Below are positions 27,452-37,195 of a stretch of DNA of 64,000 nucleotides, one piece after another (the first letter of the stretch is position 1; each line of letters opens with the position of its first letter). Source of the stretch: Prevotella sp. oral taxon 475. Its GTDB lineage: Bacteria > Bacteroidota > Bacteroidia > Bacteroidales > Bacteroidaceae. The DNA is taken from NCBI RefSeq assembly GCF_018127805.1, contig NZ_CP072334.1:1528001-1592000 (forward strand). The letters run 5' to 3'. The notes below the pieces were generated by a model. It saw only the letters and a program-made list of their open reading frames with translations. It was not told the origin of the DNA and did no database searches. A program made the translations under genes and the position numbers.

Positions 27452-28324
27452 TTATCCGAGATATTTCATCAAGATTTTGGCATTGCCACTGTCGCGCAAT
27501 TTGGCAATACTCTTCTCACGAATCTGCCGCACCCGTTCGCGAGTGAGGCCTAATCGGTCGCCAATCTCCTCAAGACCTTTCTCATGACAACCAATTCCGA
27601 AACACTCTCGGATAATGGTTATCTCGCGATCTTTCAGCACCTTTGCCAGCACCGAATTGAGTTCGAGTGCCATCGATTCATGATCCGCCTGCTTATCCGT
27701 ACGACTATCATCGCCCGACGCCATGACATCGAGCATGCAATTGTCTTCTCCGTCTTGAAACGGCGCATCGATGCTCACGTGATGTCCGTCAGCCATGAGG
27801 CTCTGACCGATCTTTTCTTCATCCAAATTCGTTGCTTCCGACAATTCCGAAACCGAGGGATGGCGTTGATTTTCCTGTTCGAAGCGGTTGATTTCGTGAT
27901 TGATTTTATTTAAAGATCCCACCTGATTGAGCGGCAGACGCACGATTCGGCTTTGTTCGGCAATTGCTTGCAGGATGCTTTGTCTAATCCACCACACGGC
28001 ATACGAGATGAATTTGAAACCGCGGGTCTCGTCAAACTTCTGTGCAGCTTTAATCAAACCGATGTTTCCTTCGTCAATCAGATCGGTAAGCGTTAGTCCC
28101 TGGTGTTGGTATTGCTTGGCCACCGAAACGACAAAACGCAAATTCGCTGTAACCAACTTGTCTTTCGCTTTCTCTCCCTCAGGTCCTCCTTTCTTTATTT
28201 TTTGGGCTAATTCTATTTCCTCGTCGATGGAAATCAATGGTGCTCTACCAATCTCTACGAGATATTTATCCAAAGCTTCGCTCGAGCGATTGGTAATACT
28301 CTTCTGAATTTTTAATTGCCTCAT
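27452..28324 (-). CDS. rpoD: Primary sigma factor (RpoD/SigA, Bacteroidota type)
   Basis: The housekeeping sigma factor here has 290 aa, as in Bacteroidota, and lacks region 1.1 and the non-conserved region. Region 1.2 is SSEALDKYLVEIGRAPLISIDEEIELAQKI, region 2 LVTANLRFVVSVAKQYQHQGLTLTDLIDEGNIGLIKAAQKFDETRGFKFISYAVWWIRQSI, region 3 around NQRHPSVSELSEATNLDEEKI, and region 4 ECFGIGCHEKGLEEIGDRLGLTRERVRQIREKSIAKLR. It is the factor expected to read the TAnnTTTG promoters listed here. It has its own complete promoter at 28394-28425. Confidence 0.96.
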   Translation of the reverse strand: MRQLKIQKSITNRSSEALDKYLVEIGRAPLISIDEEIELAQKIKKGGPEGEKAKDKLVTANLRFVVSVAKQYQHQGLTLTDLIDEGNIGLIKAAQKFDETRGFKFISYAVWWIRQSILQAIAEQSRIVRLPLNQVGSLNKINHEINRFEQENQRHPSVSELSEATNLDEEKIGQSLMADGHHVSIDAPFQDGEDNCMLDVMASGDDSRTDKQADHESMALELNSVLAKVLKDREITIIRECFGIGCHEKGLEEIGDRLGLTRERVRQIREKSIAKLRDSGNAKILMKYLG

Positions 28325-28393
28325 CTTTTTTACCTTAACAATCTAAATGTTTGGCTATCAAATATATAGCCTGGAATATGCTGAAAAACCTTG

Positions 28394-28425
28394 CAAAGGT
28401 AATTAAAAATAAGGAGAAAATCAAA
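28394..28425 (-). promoter_or_regulatory. Promoter TTTG-N20-TACCTTTG for rpoD
   Basis: On the minus strand TTTG (28425-28422) and TACCTTTG (28401-28394) have 20 bp between them. The ATG is about 70 nt downstream. Confidence 0.75.
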
Positions 28426-28526
28426 TTTCGAGCCCTGCAAATCATCTAAATAACGTTAACACAGCGGTTTATTTCCCACATCGTAAAATAAATGTTCCAA
28501 ATCAGCGCAGCATCAAAAAAAAGCCG

Positions 28527-28534
28527 TAACTTTG
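28527..28534 (+). promoter_or_regulatory. -7 box (TAACTTTG) for the GDP-fucose operon
   Basis: TAACTTTG lies 285 nt before the manC ATG. If used, the 22-bp repeat array at 28643-28724 is transcribed as part of the manC leader. Confidence 0.5.
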
Positions 28535-28642
28535 CCTTTAGAGTTGCCATTCGGCATGCCCTAACAACTCGAACAAACAGCCTTCTCACGAAGAAAGATC
28601 AACCGCTGAAAGCCAAGGACTTCAGAAGATGCTTTTCAAAAC

Positions 28643-28724
28643 CTTAGCTTTTGACCTTCAAAAGCTAAGAGATGACACGCCAAAAGCTAAGAAAATGGAG
28701 TGCAAAAGCTAAGAGATGGGAACG
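28643..28724 (+). repeat. 22-bp phased array (CAAAAGCTAAG), 3 units plus inverted copy
   Basis: CAAAAGCTAAG starts at 28659, 28681 and 28703, exactly 22 bp apart, with variable 11-bp spacers. The inverse CTTAGCTTTTG at 28643-28653 can pair with the first copy around ACCTT. The same word forms arrays at 52.3 and 62.3 kb. The remaining parts of this 494-bp gap hold the two promoters and nothing else I recognise. Confidence 0.88.
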
Positions 28725-28818
28725 CAGTGGGAAAAGCCAGACAAAGAGAAACCTCTTCAAGAGAGCTGTTCGGTTGGTTGGCGTGCAAGATATTTCGAGT
28801 GGCAATCGATAAAGACTT

Positions 28819-29886
28819 ATGAGTATGAACAAGTTGAATCATTTAGTAATCATGGCCGGTGGCGTAGGTAGCAGATTCTGGCCGATGAGCACCGAGGAAA
28901 GACCCAAGCAATTTATCGACGTACTGGGCACAGGTCGCTCTTTGCTGCAACTCACCTTCGACCGTTTTGCAGAAATCTGTCTGCCCTCCAATATCTGGGT
29001 GGTTACCAATAAAAGATACCTCCGCTTGGTGGAAGAACAGCTACCCCAGGTAGACCGGAGCCACATTCTTTTAGAGCCTTGCAGACGAAACACTGCTCCG
29101 TGCATTGCCTATGTGAGCTGGAGAATCAAGAAAGAGTGCCCATCTGCCAACGTTATCGTGACGCCCAGCGACCATATCGTCACCCATGTGCCAGAGTTTA
29201 CACGGGTGGTAACCTCGTGTCTTCAGTTCACGGGTGAGACTGACGCGATACTCACTTTGGGAATGAAACCCACTCGCCCCGAAACAGGATACGGTTACAT
29301 ACAGGCTGATCTCAGTTTCAATTCGGCCAGAAACCGAGAGATATTTCGGGTAGACTCGTTTAAGGAAAAACCCGATCTGAAAACAGCGACAGAGTATATC
29401 AGCAGGAATAATTATTTTTGGAATTCGGGCATTTTTATTTGGAGTGTTCATACCATTGTCAATGCTTTTAGGGTATATCAACCGGCCATCAGTAAGATTT
29501 TCGAGAGCTTGATGGACGACTATGGAACTCCGCAAGAACAGGAAAAGATTGACGCGGCCTATCCCGAATGCGAGAATATCTCGGTAGACTATGCCATTAT
29601 GGAGAAGGCCGAGGAAATCTTTGTCTGTCCGGCCGAGTTCGGTTGGAGCGACCTCGGAACATGGGGAAGCCTCTGGACACAAACCCAACACGACTTGTAT
29701 GGCAATGCCTGCATCGGAAAGAACATCCATCTCTATGACTCGCACAATTGCATTGTACACACCACCCAAGAGCAAAAGGTGGTCGTTCAAGGCCTCGAAG
29801 ACTGTATCGTGGCCGAGCAGGATGGCGTTCTGCTGATTTGCAAACGAAGTGAGGAACAGAGAATCAAACAATTCAGTGAAACATAA
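28819..29886 (+). CDS. manC: Mannose-1-phosphate guanylyltransferase
   Basis: The 355-aa enzyme makes GDP-mannose from mannose-1-phosphate and GTP. The pyrophosphorylase signature [23 protein letters not shown] is near the N-terminus. [36 protein letters not shown] and [13 protein letters not shown] are family landmarks. It lacks the phosphomannose isomerase domain of longer ManC proteins. Its stop is one base before the gmd ATG, and it is the first gene of a GDP-L-fucose operon. Confidence 0.93.
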   Translation: MSMNKLNHLVIMAGGVGSRFWPMSTEERPKQFIDVLGTGRSLLQLTFDRFAEICLPSNIWVVTNKRYLRLVEEQLPQVDRSHILLEPCRRNTAPCIAYVSWRIKKECPSANVIVTPSDHIVTHVPEFTRVVTSCLQFTGETDAILTLGMKPTRPETGYGYIQADLSFNSARNREIFRVDSFKEKPDLKTATEYISRNNYFWNSGIFIWSVHTIVNAFRVYQPAISKIFESLMDDYGTPQEQEKIDAAYPECENISVDYAIMEKAEEIFVCPAEFGWSDLGTWGSLWTQTQHDLYGNACIGKNIHLYDSHNCIVHTTQEQKVVVQGLEDCIVAEQDGVLLICKRSEEQRIKQFSET

Positions 29887-29887
29887 A

Positions 29888-30973
29888 ATGGAAAGAAAAG
29901 TTGCACTCATCACAGGTATCACCGGTCAAGACGGCAGCTATCTGGCAGAATTTTTAAACGAAAAAGGATACGACGTGCATGGCTTGCTTCGCAGGTCGTC
30001 GTCTTTCAATACGGGAAGAATAGAACATTTATATCTCGACGAATGGGTGAGAGATATGAAGAAACAACGCCCCATCAACCTACATTGGGCAGACATGACC
30101 GATTCTTCTTCCCTTATCCGCATCATCGGCGAGGTTCGCCCCACCGAAATCTATAATCTTGCTGCACAGAGCCACGTAAAAGTGTCGTTCGAGGTGCCGG
30201 AATACACTGCCGATGTCGATGCGACCGGCGTTCTGCGCTTACTGGAGGCTGTCCGTATCTGCGGATTGGAGAAAGAATGCCGCATCTATCAGGCTTCGAC
30301 CTCCGAGCTATACGGAAAGGTTCAGGAGGTTCCACAGAAGGAAACCACCCCGTTCTATCCCCGTTCTCCCTACTCGGTAGCCAAACTCTATGGGTTTTGG
30401 ATTGTCAAAAACTATCGTGAGAGCTACGATATGTTTTGTTGCAATGGCATTTTGTTCAACCATGAGAGCGAACGTCGAGGCGAAACATTCGTCACACGCA
30501 AGATTACCTTGGCAGCTTGTCGCATCAAACAGGGTTTTCAAGACAAACTCTATTTAGGCAACTTGGACGCAAAACGCGACTGGGGTTACGCCAAAGATTA
30601 TGTGGAATGCATGTGGTTGATGCTGCAACAAAAGCACCCTGAAGACTTTGTGATTGCTACCGGAGAGATGCACACTGTGAGGGAGTTCTGCGATTTGGCT
30701 TTCAAAGAGGCTGGTATCGAACTGCGCTGGGAAGGAAAAGGCCTCGATGAAAAGGGAATCGACGTGGCTACAGGCAGGGTATTGGTAGAGGTAGACCCGA
30801 AGTATTTCCGTCCCTGCGAGGTAGACCAACTCTTGGGCGACCCCAGAAAGGCGAAAACGTTGTTGGGATGGAATCCTACCAAGACTTCTTTCAAAGAGTT
30901 GATCAAGAAAATGGTGGCACACGACATGACTTTCGTACAGAAGCTTTTCCTCAAAGCACAACAGCCTGAATAG
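29888..30973 (+). CDS. gmd: GDP-mannose 4,6-dehydratase
   Basis: This 361-aa NADP-dependent short-chain dehydrogenase converts GDP-mannose to GDP-4-keto-6-deoxymannose. [40 protein letters not shown] is the nucleotide-binding N-terminus, [19 protein letters not shown] carries the catalytic Thr/Glu region, and [12 protein letters not shown] the Tyr-Lys pair; [17 protein letters not shown] is also highly conserved. The ATG at 29888 is used because family members start directly before the Rossmann strand. Confidence 0.96.
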   Translation: MERKVALITGITGQDGSYLAEFLNEKGYDVHGLLRRSSSFNTGRIEHLYLDEWVRDMKKQRPINLHWADMTDSSSLIRIIGEVRPTEIYNLAAQSHVKVSFEVPEYTADVDATGVLRLLEAVRICGLEKECRIYQASTSELYGKVQEVPQKETTPFYPRSPYSVAKLYGFWIVKNYRESYDMFCCNGILFNHESERRGETFVTRKITLAACRIKQGFQDKLYLGNLDAKRDWGYAKDYVECMWLMLQQKHPEDFVIATGEMHTVREFCDLAFKEAGIELRWEGKGLDEKGIDVATGRVLVEVDPKYFRPCEVDQLLGDPRKAKTLLGWNPTKTSFKELIKKMVAHDMTFVQKLFLKAQQPE

Positions 30974-31010
30974 GATTTCTGTGTGTCTTTATATATAAAA
31001 GGTGAAAGAA

Positions 31011-32183
31011 ATGCTCGACAAACAAACTAAAATATACATCGCCGGACACCGTGGACTGGTTGGTTCTGCCATTTGGAACAACTTGAAAACCCGTGGTTAT
31101 AACCGCTTAATCGGTCGTACCCATAGCGAACTCGACCTTACCGAGCAAGCACAAGTGCGCGATTTTTTCGATAAAGAACAGCCGGAAGCTGTTGTTTTGG
31201 CTGCAGCACATGTCGGAGGAATCATGGCCAATTCGCTGTATAGGGCCGATTTTATCATGCTGAATATGCAGATGCAATGCAATGTCATTAGCGAGTCATT
31301 CAGACATGGCGTAAAAAAGCTGCTGTTTCTCGGTTCTACCTGCATCTATCCAAAAAATGCCGAACAGCCTATCAAGGAAGATGCCTTGCTCACATCTCCG
31401 CTGGAATATACCAATGAAGAGTATGCACTGGCCAAAATCTCCGGACTGAAAATGTGTGAGAGCTACAATCTGCAGTATGGAACGAACTATATCGCCGTGA
31501 TGCCCACCAATCTGTATGGACCCAATGATAACTTTCACCTGGAAAACAGTCATGTAATGCCGGCCATGATGCGAAAGATTTATCTCTCGAAACTCATCCA
31601 CGAAGGGCGATGGGAGGCTATTCGAAAAGACTTGAACAAACGTCCGGTGGAGCAGATAGACGGAGGTGCCGATGAGAAAGCAATTCTTGAAACACTGGCC
31701 CAATATGGTATCGGCGATCATAAGGTGACGCTCTGGGGAACAGGACATCCGCTTCGCGAGTTTCTTTGGAGCGAGGATATGGCCGATGCCAGCGTGCATA
31801 TCTTGCTAAACACCAATTTTAGCGATATCATTGGCATTCGCGAATATTCCTCTGTCTTGAAGGGTGCACCGGTAAATGGAAGGTTCGACCGTAATAGCAG
31901 CAACGGACGAGGAGGTGCTATTCCTCAACTCGGCGAGATACGCAACTGTCATATCAACGTGGGAACAGGCGAAGAAATATCCATTCGAGACCTGTCTGCC
32001 CTGATTGCAACAACTGTCGACTATCAAGGAGATATTGTTTTTGATGCCAAGAAACCTGATGGCACACCTCGTAAACTCACTGATGTGTCGAAACTTCACC
32101 GATTAGGTTGGACGCACAAGGTGGAAATAGCCGATGGCGTAAGAAGACTTTACGAGTGGTATCAAACTGATTTGCAATCCTAA
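31011..32183 (+). CDS. fcl: GDP-L-fucose synthase
   Basis: The 390-aa epimerase-reductase finishes GDP-L-fucose. KIYIAGHRGLVGSAIWNNL binds NADP, GSTCIYPKNAEQPIKEDALL and YALAKISGLKMCESY hold the Ser-Tyr-Lys catalytic set, and GTGHPLREFLWSEDMADA is typical. It is longer than the ~320-aa enterobacterial enzyme because of inserts at about residues 200-225 and 280-310, a form common in Bacteroidota. L-fucose is used for capsule and surface glycans. An in-frame GTG lies three codons upstream of the chosen ATG. Confidence 0.94.
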   Translation: MLDKQTKIYIAGHRGLVGSAIWNNLKTRGYNRLIGRTHSELDLTEQAQVRDFFDKEQPEAVVLAAAHVGGIMANSLYRADFIMLNMQMQCNVISESFRHGVKKLLFLGSTCIYPKNAEQPIKEDALLTSPLEYTNEEYALAKISGLKMCESYNLQYGTNYIAVMPTNLYGPNDNFHLENSHVMPAMMRKIYLSKLIHEGRWEAIRKDLNKRPVEQIDGGADEKAILETLAQYGIGDHKVTLWGTGHPLREFLWSEDMADASVHILLNTNFSDIIGIREYSSVLKGAPVNGRFDRNSSNGRGGAIPQLGEIRNCHINVGTGEEISIRDLSALIATTVDYQGDIVFDAKKPDGTPRKLTDVSKLHRLGWTHKVEIADGVRRLYEWYQTDLQS

Positions 32184-32331
32184 ATACACCACTCTCTCAA
32201 TGAAGACGGACAATTCTTCCGCCAAATGAAGAGAATGTCCTCAAAATTCAGATTGAAATTCATCACGGCAAAGCAGTGAAATGATTTTCCTTTGCCGACA
32301 ATCAACAATATAAAAATACAAAAAGAAAAAT

Positions 32332-33621
32332 ATGCTTACACTTAAACTCATCAGTGAGGAAACCGAACGCGTAATTAAAGGTTTGGAGAAAAAACATTTC
32401 AAAGATGCCGAAAAAGTGATTGCAACGGTGCTCGAGACGGATAAACGTCGCCGAGAAGCACAACAGAAGTTGGATAAGAATAAACAGGAAGCCAACCTTC
32501 TTTCAAAACAAATAGGACAGTTAATGAAAGAAGGAAAAACCGATGAGGCTGCGGATGTGAAGGCAACAGTGGCCGGATATAAGGAAAACGACAAGGTTTT
32601 GCAACAACAGATGGATGAAGCGGAAAGAGAACTCACGGCATTGCTTTGCACCATCCCTAATATTCCTGCCGATGAGGTGCCAGAAGGTAAGGATGCGGCG
32701 GACAATGTGGTGGTGAAAGAGGGCGGAACGATACCCCAATTGCCCGAAGACGCTCTCTGTCACTGGGACTTGTGCAAGAAATATAATTTGATTGACTTCG
32801 ACCTTGGTGTGAAAATTACGGGTGCCGGGTTCCCTATATATATAGGTAAGATGGCCAGACTGCAACGGGCTCTGGAAGCTTTTTTCCTTGACGAGGCACG
32901 CAAAAGCGGCTATTTGGAGGTACAACCGCCATTGGTGGTCAATCAGGCATCGGGATATGGCACAGGACAATTGCCCGACAAAGAAGGTCAGATGTATCAT
33001 GCCGAACAAGATGACCTCTATCTTATCCCTACAGCAGAAGTTCCGGTAACGAACATTTTTCGCGATGTGATTCTCGACGAGAAAGATCTACCTATCAAAC
33101 GCTGTGCTTACTCAGCTTGTTTCCGTCGCGAAGCGGGTTCATATGGAAAGGATGTGCGCGGTTTGAATCGCTTGCACCAGTTTGATAAGGTGGAGATTGT
33201 GCGGATAGACAAGCCCGAGCACTCGCAGAAGTCGCACAAAGAGATGCTGACACATGTGGAAGGCCTGTTACAAAAGCTCGAGTTGCCCTACCACATTTTG
33301 CTGCTTTGTGGCGGAGATATGAGCTTCACCTCGTCTATCTGTTATGATTTTGAGGTGTGGAGTGCCGCACAGAAACGCTGGCTCGAGGTTTCTTCCGTTT
33401 CCAACTTCGATAGTTACCAAGCCAATCGTCTGAAATGTCGCTACCGCCACACAGAAGACAAAAAGATTGAACTTTGTCACACGCTCAACGGATCGGCTCT
33501 CGCCCTGCCTCGTATCGTAGCGGCTATCATCGAGAACAATCAAACGCCCGACGGAATCCGCGTCCCTCAAGTACTCATTCCCTACTGCGGCTTCGATTTG
33601 CTCGACGATAACAACTTCTGA
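32332..33621 (+). CDS. serS: Seryl-tRNA synthetase
   Basis: The class II synthetase (429 aa) charges tRNA-Ser. Residues 1-110 form the long antiparallel coiled-coil arm rich in Lys and Glu. Motif 2 is CFRREAGSYGKDVRGLNRLHQF, the serine pocket is ISSVSNF-like (VSSVSNFDSYQANRLKCRYR), and motif 3 is LNGSALALPRIVAAIIEN. An imperfect TTCCTTTG before it may be its promoter. Confidence 0.97.
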   Translation: MLTLKLISEETERVIKGLEKKHFKDAEKVIATVLETDKRRREAQQKLDKNKQEANLLSKQIGQLMKEGKTDEAADVKATVAGYKENDKVLQQQMDEAERELTALLCTIPNIPADEVPEGKDAADNVVVKEGGTIPQLPEDALCHWDLCKKYNLIDFDLGVKITGAGFPIYIGKMARLQRALEAFFLDEARKSGYLEVQPPLVVNQASGYGTGQLPDKEGQMYHAEQDDLYLIPTAEVPVTNIFRDVILDEKDLPIKRCAYSACFRREAGSYGKDVRGLNRLHQFDKVEIVRIDKPEHSQKSHKEMLTHVEGLLQKLELPYHILLLCGGDMSFTSSICYDFEVWSAAQKRWLEVSSVSNFDSYQANRLKCRYRHTEDKKIELCHTLNGSALALPRIVAAIIENNQTPDGIRVPQVLIPYCGFDLLDDNNF

Positions 33622-33674
33622 ACAGACAGAAGTTGCAGAAAACATTATGAAAACTAACCTTTATCATCTACCTT

Positions 33675-36038
33675 ATGAATAAGATTATCCGAAAAGAACA
33701 ATTCTCGGAGAAAGTGTTTCTCTTTGAGATAGAAGCACCACTGATTGCAAAAAGCCGAAAGGCAGGCAACTTTGTAATTGTGAGAGTGGGTGCGAAAGGC
33801 GAACGCATGCCGCTCACCATTGCTGATGCCGACACGAAGAAAGGTACCATCACGTTGGTCGTTCAAAAGGTGGGTCTCTCCTCCAACAAGCTTTGCAACC
33901 TCGGCGAGGGCGAATACGTAACCGATATAGTAGGTCCGTTAGGCAATGCCACGCACATCGAGAACTTCGGAACCGTGATTTGTGCAGGTGGTGGTGTAGG
34001 AGTAGCTCCCATGTTGCCCATCATTCGCGCATTGAAAAATGCGGGCAACCGTGTGCTTTCAGTCTTAGCCGGCCGGTCGAAAGACTTGATTATCCTGGAA
34101 GACGAAGTGCGCAAAAGTTCCGACGAAACGCTCATCATGACCGATGACGGCTCGTATGGCGAGAGAGGCGTTGTGACCGTGGGTATCGAAAAGCTCATCA
34201 ACCGCGAACCAATCGACAGAGTCTTCGCCATCGGTCCACCCATCATGATGAAATTCTGCTGCCAACTCACCCAGAAATACGACATTCCCACCGATGTTTC
34301 GCTCAACACCATCATGGTAGACGGAACAGGAATGTGCGGAGCCTGTCGTCTGACCATCGGTGGAAAGACGAAGTTCGTCTGCATCGACGGTCCCGAGTTT
34401 GACGGATCCCTGGTAGATTGGGACGAAATGTTCAAGCGAATGGGAACTTTCAAGAAAGCAGAAGCCGAAGAACTGGAACGTTACAACGCACACATAGAGC
34501 ATATAGAGGAGACAATTAAGCGGGAAACCTTCTGTATAACGATGGACGTGGTTCCCACCGATGCCACCATCGACGTGCTGACCGACCGCAATGCCGACTG
34601 GCGTAAGGAACTGCGTGCAACGACAAAGCCGAAAGAACGCACTGCCATTCTCCGCGTGCAAATGCCTGAACTCGATGCCGCCTATCGCGCCACGTCCCGT
34701 TTGGAAGAAGTGAACAAAGGCCTCACCAAGGAATTGGCCTTGATGGAAGCCAAGCGTTGCTTAGACTGCGCCAAACCCACTTGTGTGGAAGGTTGTCCGG
34801 TGAGCATCAACATCCCCTCATTCATTAAGAACATCGAACGCGGCCAGTTTCTTGCCGCCGCTCGCGTGTTGAAAGACACCTCGGCATTGCCCGCCGTCTG
34901 TGGTCGTGTTTGTCCACAGGAGAAACAATGCGAAAGTCGTTGTGTGCATCTCAAGATGAACGAACCCGCTGTGGCCATCGGTTATTTGGAACGGTTTGTA
35001 GCCGACTACGAACGCGAGAGCGGCCACACCTCCCTTCCCAAACTTGCTCCGGCTAACGGCATTAAGGTAGCCGTAGTAGGGTCTGGACCGGCTGGACTGA
35101 GTTTCGCAGGCGACATGGCCAAGCACGGCTATGACGTAACTGTATTCGAGGCCTTGCACGAGATTGGCGGTGTATTGAAATACGGTATCCCCGAATTTCG
35201 TCTACCCAACAAGATTGTCGATGTAGAGATCAATAATCTCAGACAGATGGGCGTGCAATTCGTTACCGACTGCATCGTTGGAAAAACCCTATCGATAGAC
35301 GATCTCGAGGAACAAAACTTCCGCGGCATCTTCGTAGCCTCCGGAGCTGGACTGCCTAACTTCATGGGTATCCCTGGCGAGAACGCCATCAACATTCTCT
35401 CCTCGAACGAATACCTCACCCGCGTAAACCTCATGGACGCCGCCAATCCCGACACCGACACTCCCATCAACCTCGGTCGGCGCGTCATGGTTGTAGGTGG
35501 CGGCAACACCGCGATGGACTCTTGCCGAACAGCCAAGCGGCTCGGAGCCGAAGTAACGTTGGTCTACCGTCGGTCGGAAGCCGAGATGCCCGCCCGACTC
35601 GAGGAAGTGAAACATGCCCGGGAAGAAGGCATCGAATTCCTCACATTGCACAATCCGATAGAATATCTCGTCGATGAGCAAGGAGCCGTTCGCGCTGCCG
35701 TACTACAAGTAATGGAACTGGGCGAGGCCGACGCCAGCGGTCGACGTAGTCCGCAACCCATCGCCGGGCAAACAAAAACACTCGACGTCGACCAAGTAAT
35801 TGTCGCCGTAGGCGTATCACCCAATCCCCTCGTGCCCACCTCCATCCCGGGGCTCACCCTCGGCCGTAAAAACACTATTATTGTCGACGACCGCATGCAA
35901 TCCTCACGCCCCGAAATCTTCGCCGGCGGCGACATCGTTCGTGGTGGAGCAACCGTCATCCTGGCCATGGGCGACGGGCGACGAGCCGCAGCAAACATGC
36001 ATCGTCAACTTTGTGGCGGCTCCAGTTCCACCGTATAA
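33675..36038 (+). CDS. NfnAB-like fusion: ferredoxin-NADP reductase subunit plus GltD-like glutamate synthase domain
   Basis: This 787-aa flavoprotein joins two modules. Residues 1-260 resemble the DHOD-B/sulfide dehydrogenase NAD(H)-binding subunit, with CAGGGVGVAPMLPIIRALK and a 2Fe-2S site around GTGMCGACRL (Cys ~220, 223, with another Cys at ~235). Residues ~330-787 resemble the small subunit of glutamate synthase: iron-sulfur cysteines in CLDCAKPTCVEGCPV and CGRVCPQEKQCESRC, FAD site VVGSGPAGLSFAGDMAKHG (~465), and NADPH site VVGGGNTAMDSCRTAKRLG (~604). The fusion is common in Bacteroidales and may act as electron-bifurcating NADH-dependent ferredoxin:NADP reductase. Which role holds here is inference. 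Confidence 0.88.
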   Translation: MNKIIRKEQFSEKVFLFEIEAPLIAKSRKAGNFVIVRVGAKGERMPLTIADADTKKGTITLVVQKVGLSSNKLCNLGEGEYVTDIVGPLGNATHIENFGTVICAGGGVGVAPMLPIIRALKNAGNRVLSVLAGRSKDLIILEDEVRKSSDETLIMTDDGSYGERGVVTVGIEKLINREPIDRVFAIGPPIMMKFCCQLTQKYDIPTDVSLNTIMVDGTGMCGACRLTIGGKTKFVCIDGPEFDGSLVDWDEMFKRMGTFKKAEAEELERYNAHIEHIEETIKRETFCITMDVVPTDATIDVLTDRNADWRKELRATTKPKERTAILRVQMPELDAAYRATSRLEEVNKGLTKELALMEAKRCLDCAKPTCVEGCPVSINIPSFIKNIERGQFLAAARVLKDTSALPAVCGRVCPQEKQCESRCVHLKMNEPAVAIGYLERFVADYERESGHTSLPKLAPANGIKVAVVGSGPAGLSFAGDMAKHGYDVTVFEALHEIGGVLKYGIPEFRLPNKIVDVEINNLRQMGVQFVTDCIVGKTLSIDDLEEQNFRGIFVASGAGLPNFMGIPGENAINILSSNEYLTRVNLMDAANPDTDTPINLGRRVMVVGGGNTAMDSCRTAKRLGAEVTLVYRRSEAEMPARLEEVKHAREEGIEFLTLHNPIEYLVDEQGAVRAAVLQVMELGEADASGRRSPQPIAGQTKTLDVDQVIVAVGVSPNPLVPTSIPGLTLGRKNTIIVDDRMQSSRPEIFAGGDIVRGGATVILAMGDGRRAAANMHRQLCGGSSSTV

Positions 36039-36110
36039 ATCCAGCAATATGCCCCCTGCAACGCCACTAAACGAACTAACGTACACGTACAACAGGAAAA
36101 ATCATAACAC

Positions 36111-37175
36111 ATGAGCAACAAAATAAGAATCAAAGACATCGCCCAGATGGCGGGCGTGTCGGTGGGAACGGTAGACCGAGTGCTACACAATCGACCGAAC
36201 ACGTCGAAAACCGCGACTGAGAAGGTAAAAAAGGTGCTGGAGCAAATCAACTATCAACCCAATATGTATGCCAGCGCACTGGCTCACAACAGATCCTACC
36301 GGTTCTGTCTACTCATCCCCCGACACGAGTCTGAAGCCTACTGGGACGAAATTGAAGAAGGTGCTATGCGAGCTAGCGATGTACGGCGAGACTTCCATGT
36401 CACTATCGAAACCTTCTTCTACGATCGCTCAAAAACCACCTCCTTCGACCAACAGTCGCAAGCCTGCCTCGGAACACAACCCGACGGTGTGGTGCTCGTC
36501 CCATCGGCACTTGAAGCCACACGAAAATTCACCGATCAACTCCACCAATCGGCCATCCCCTTTGTTATGCTCGACTCCTTCATGCCCGATCTCCACCCTC
36601 TCTCCTTCTACGGACAAGATTCCTTCGCCAGTGGCTATTTTGCCGCCAAAACGCTCATGATGATCGCCGGTGGCGAAACCGAAATCATGCTCATGAAACA
36701 AACCAAGGACGGAAAAGTAGTGAGCAAGCAACAAGACAATCGCGAAACAGGATTCCGACACTACATGCATGACCATTTCCCACACATCAACATCATCGAA
36801 GTACACCTCCCCCTAGAAACCAGTCGACAAAAATACACGATCATCCTCGAAGACTTCTTCAACACCCATCCGCAACTCCACCACTGTATCACCTTCAACT
36901 CCAAAGCCCACCTCGTAGGCGAATTTCTCCTGCATACCAATCGCCGAGACATACAAATCATGGGCTACGACATGGTAGAAAAAAATGCTACCTGCCTGAA
37001 ACAAGGTAGCATCTCCTTCCTCATCGCCCAACATGCCTATATGCAAGGTTATGCCTGTATCGACACCCTCTTCCAAGCCATCGTCCTCAAAAAGAAGGTA
37101 GAACCCGTCAACTATATGCCCATCGAACTGCTCACAAAAGAAAACGTAGATTTCTACCGACGCACACAACTATAA
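36111..37175 (+). CDS. LacI-family transcriptional regulator
   Basis: The 354-aa repressor or activator has an N-terminal helix-turn-helix IRIKDIAQMAGVSVGTVDRVLHNRPNTSKTATEKV (residues 5-40), then a periplasmic-binding-protein-like sensor domain with VLVPSALEATRKFTDQL and DSFMPDLHPLSFYGQDSFASGY. No transport or glycoside hydrolase genes surround it, so its target and ligand are unknown. It lies 72 bp after the NfnAB-like gene and 20 bp before the unknown gene that follows. Confidence 0.9.
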   Translation: MSNKIRIKDIAQMAGVSVGTVDRVLHNRPNTSKTATEKVKKVLEQINYQPNMYASALAHNRSYRFCLLIPRHESEAYWDEIEEGAMRASDVRRDFHVTIETFFYDRSKTTSFDQQSQACLGTQPDGVVLVPSALEATRKFTDQLHQSAIPFVMLDSFMPDLHPLSFYGQDSFASGYFAAKTLMMIAGGETEIMLMKQTKDGKVVSKQQDNRETGFRHYMHDHFPHINIIEVHLPLETSRQKYTIILEDFFNTHPQLHHCITFNSKAHLVGEFLLHTNRRDIQIMGYDMVEKNATCLKQGSISFLIAQHAYMQGYACIDTLFQAIVLKKKVEPVNYMPIELLTKENVDFYRRTQL

Positions 37176-37195
37176 TTTCACATTATCATTTATCA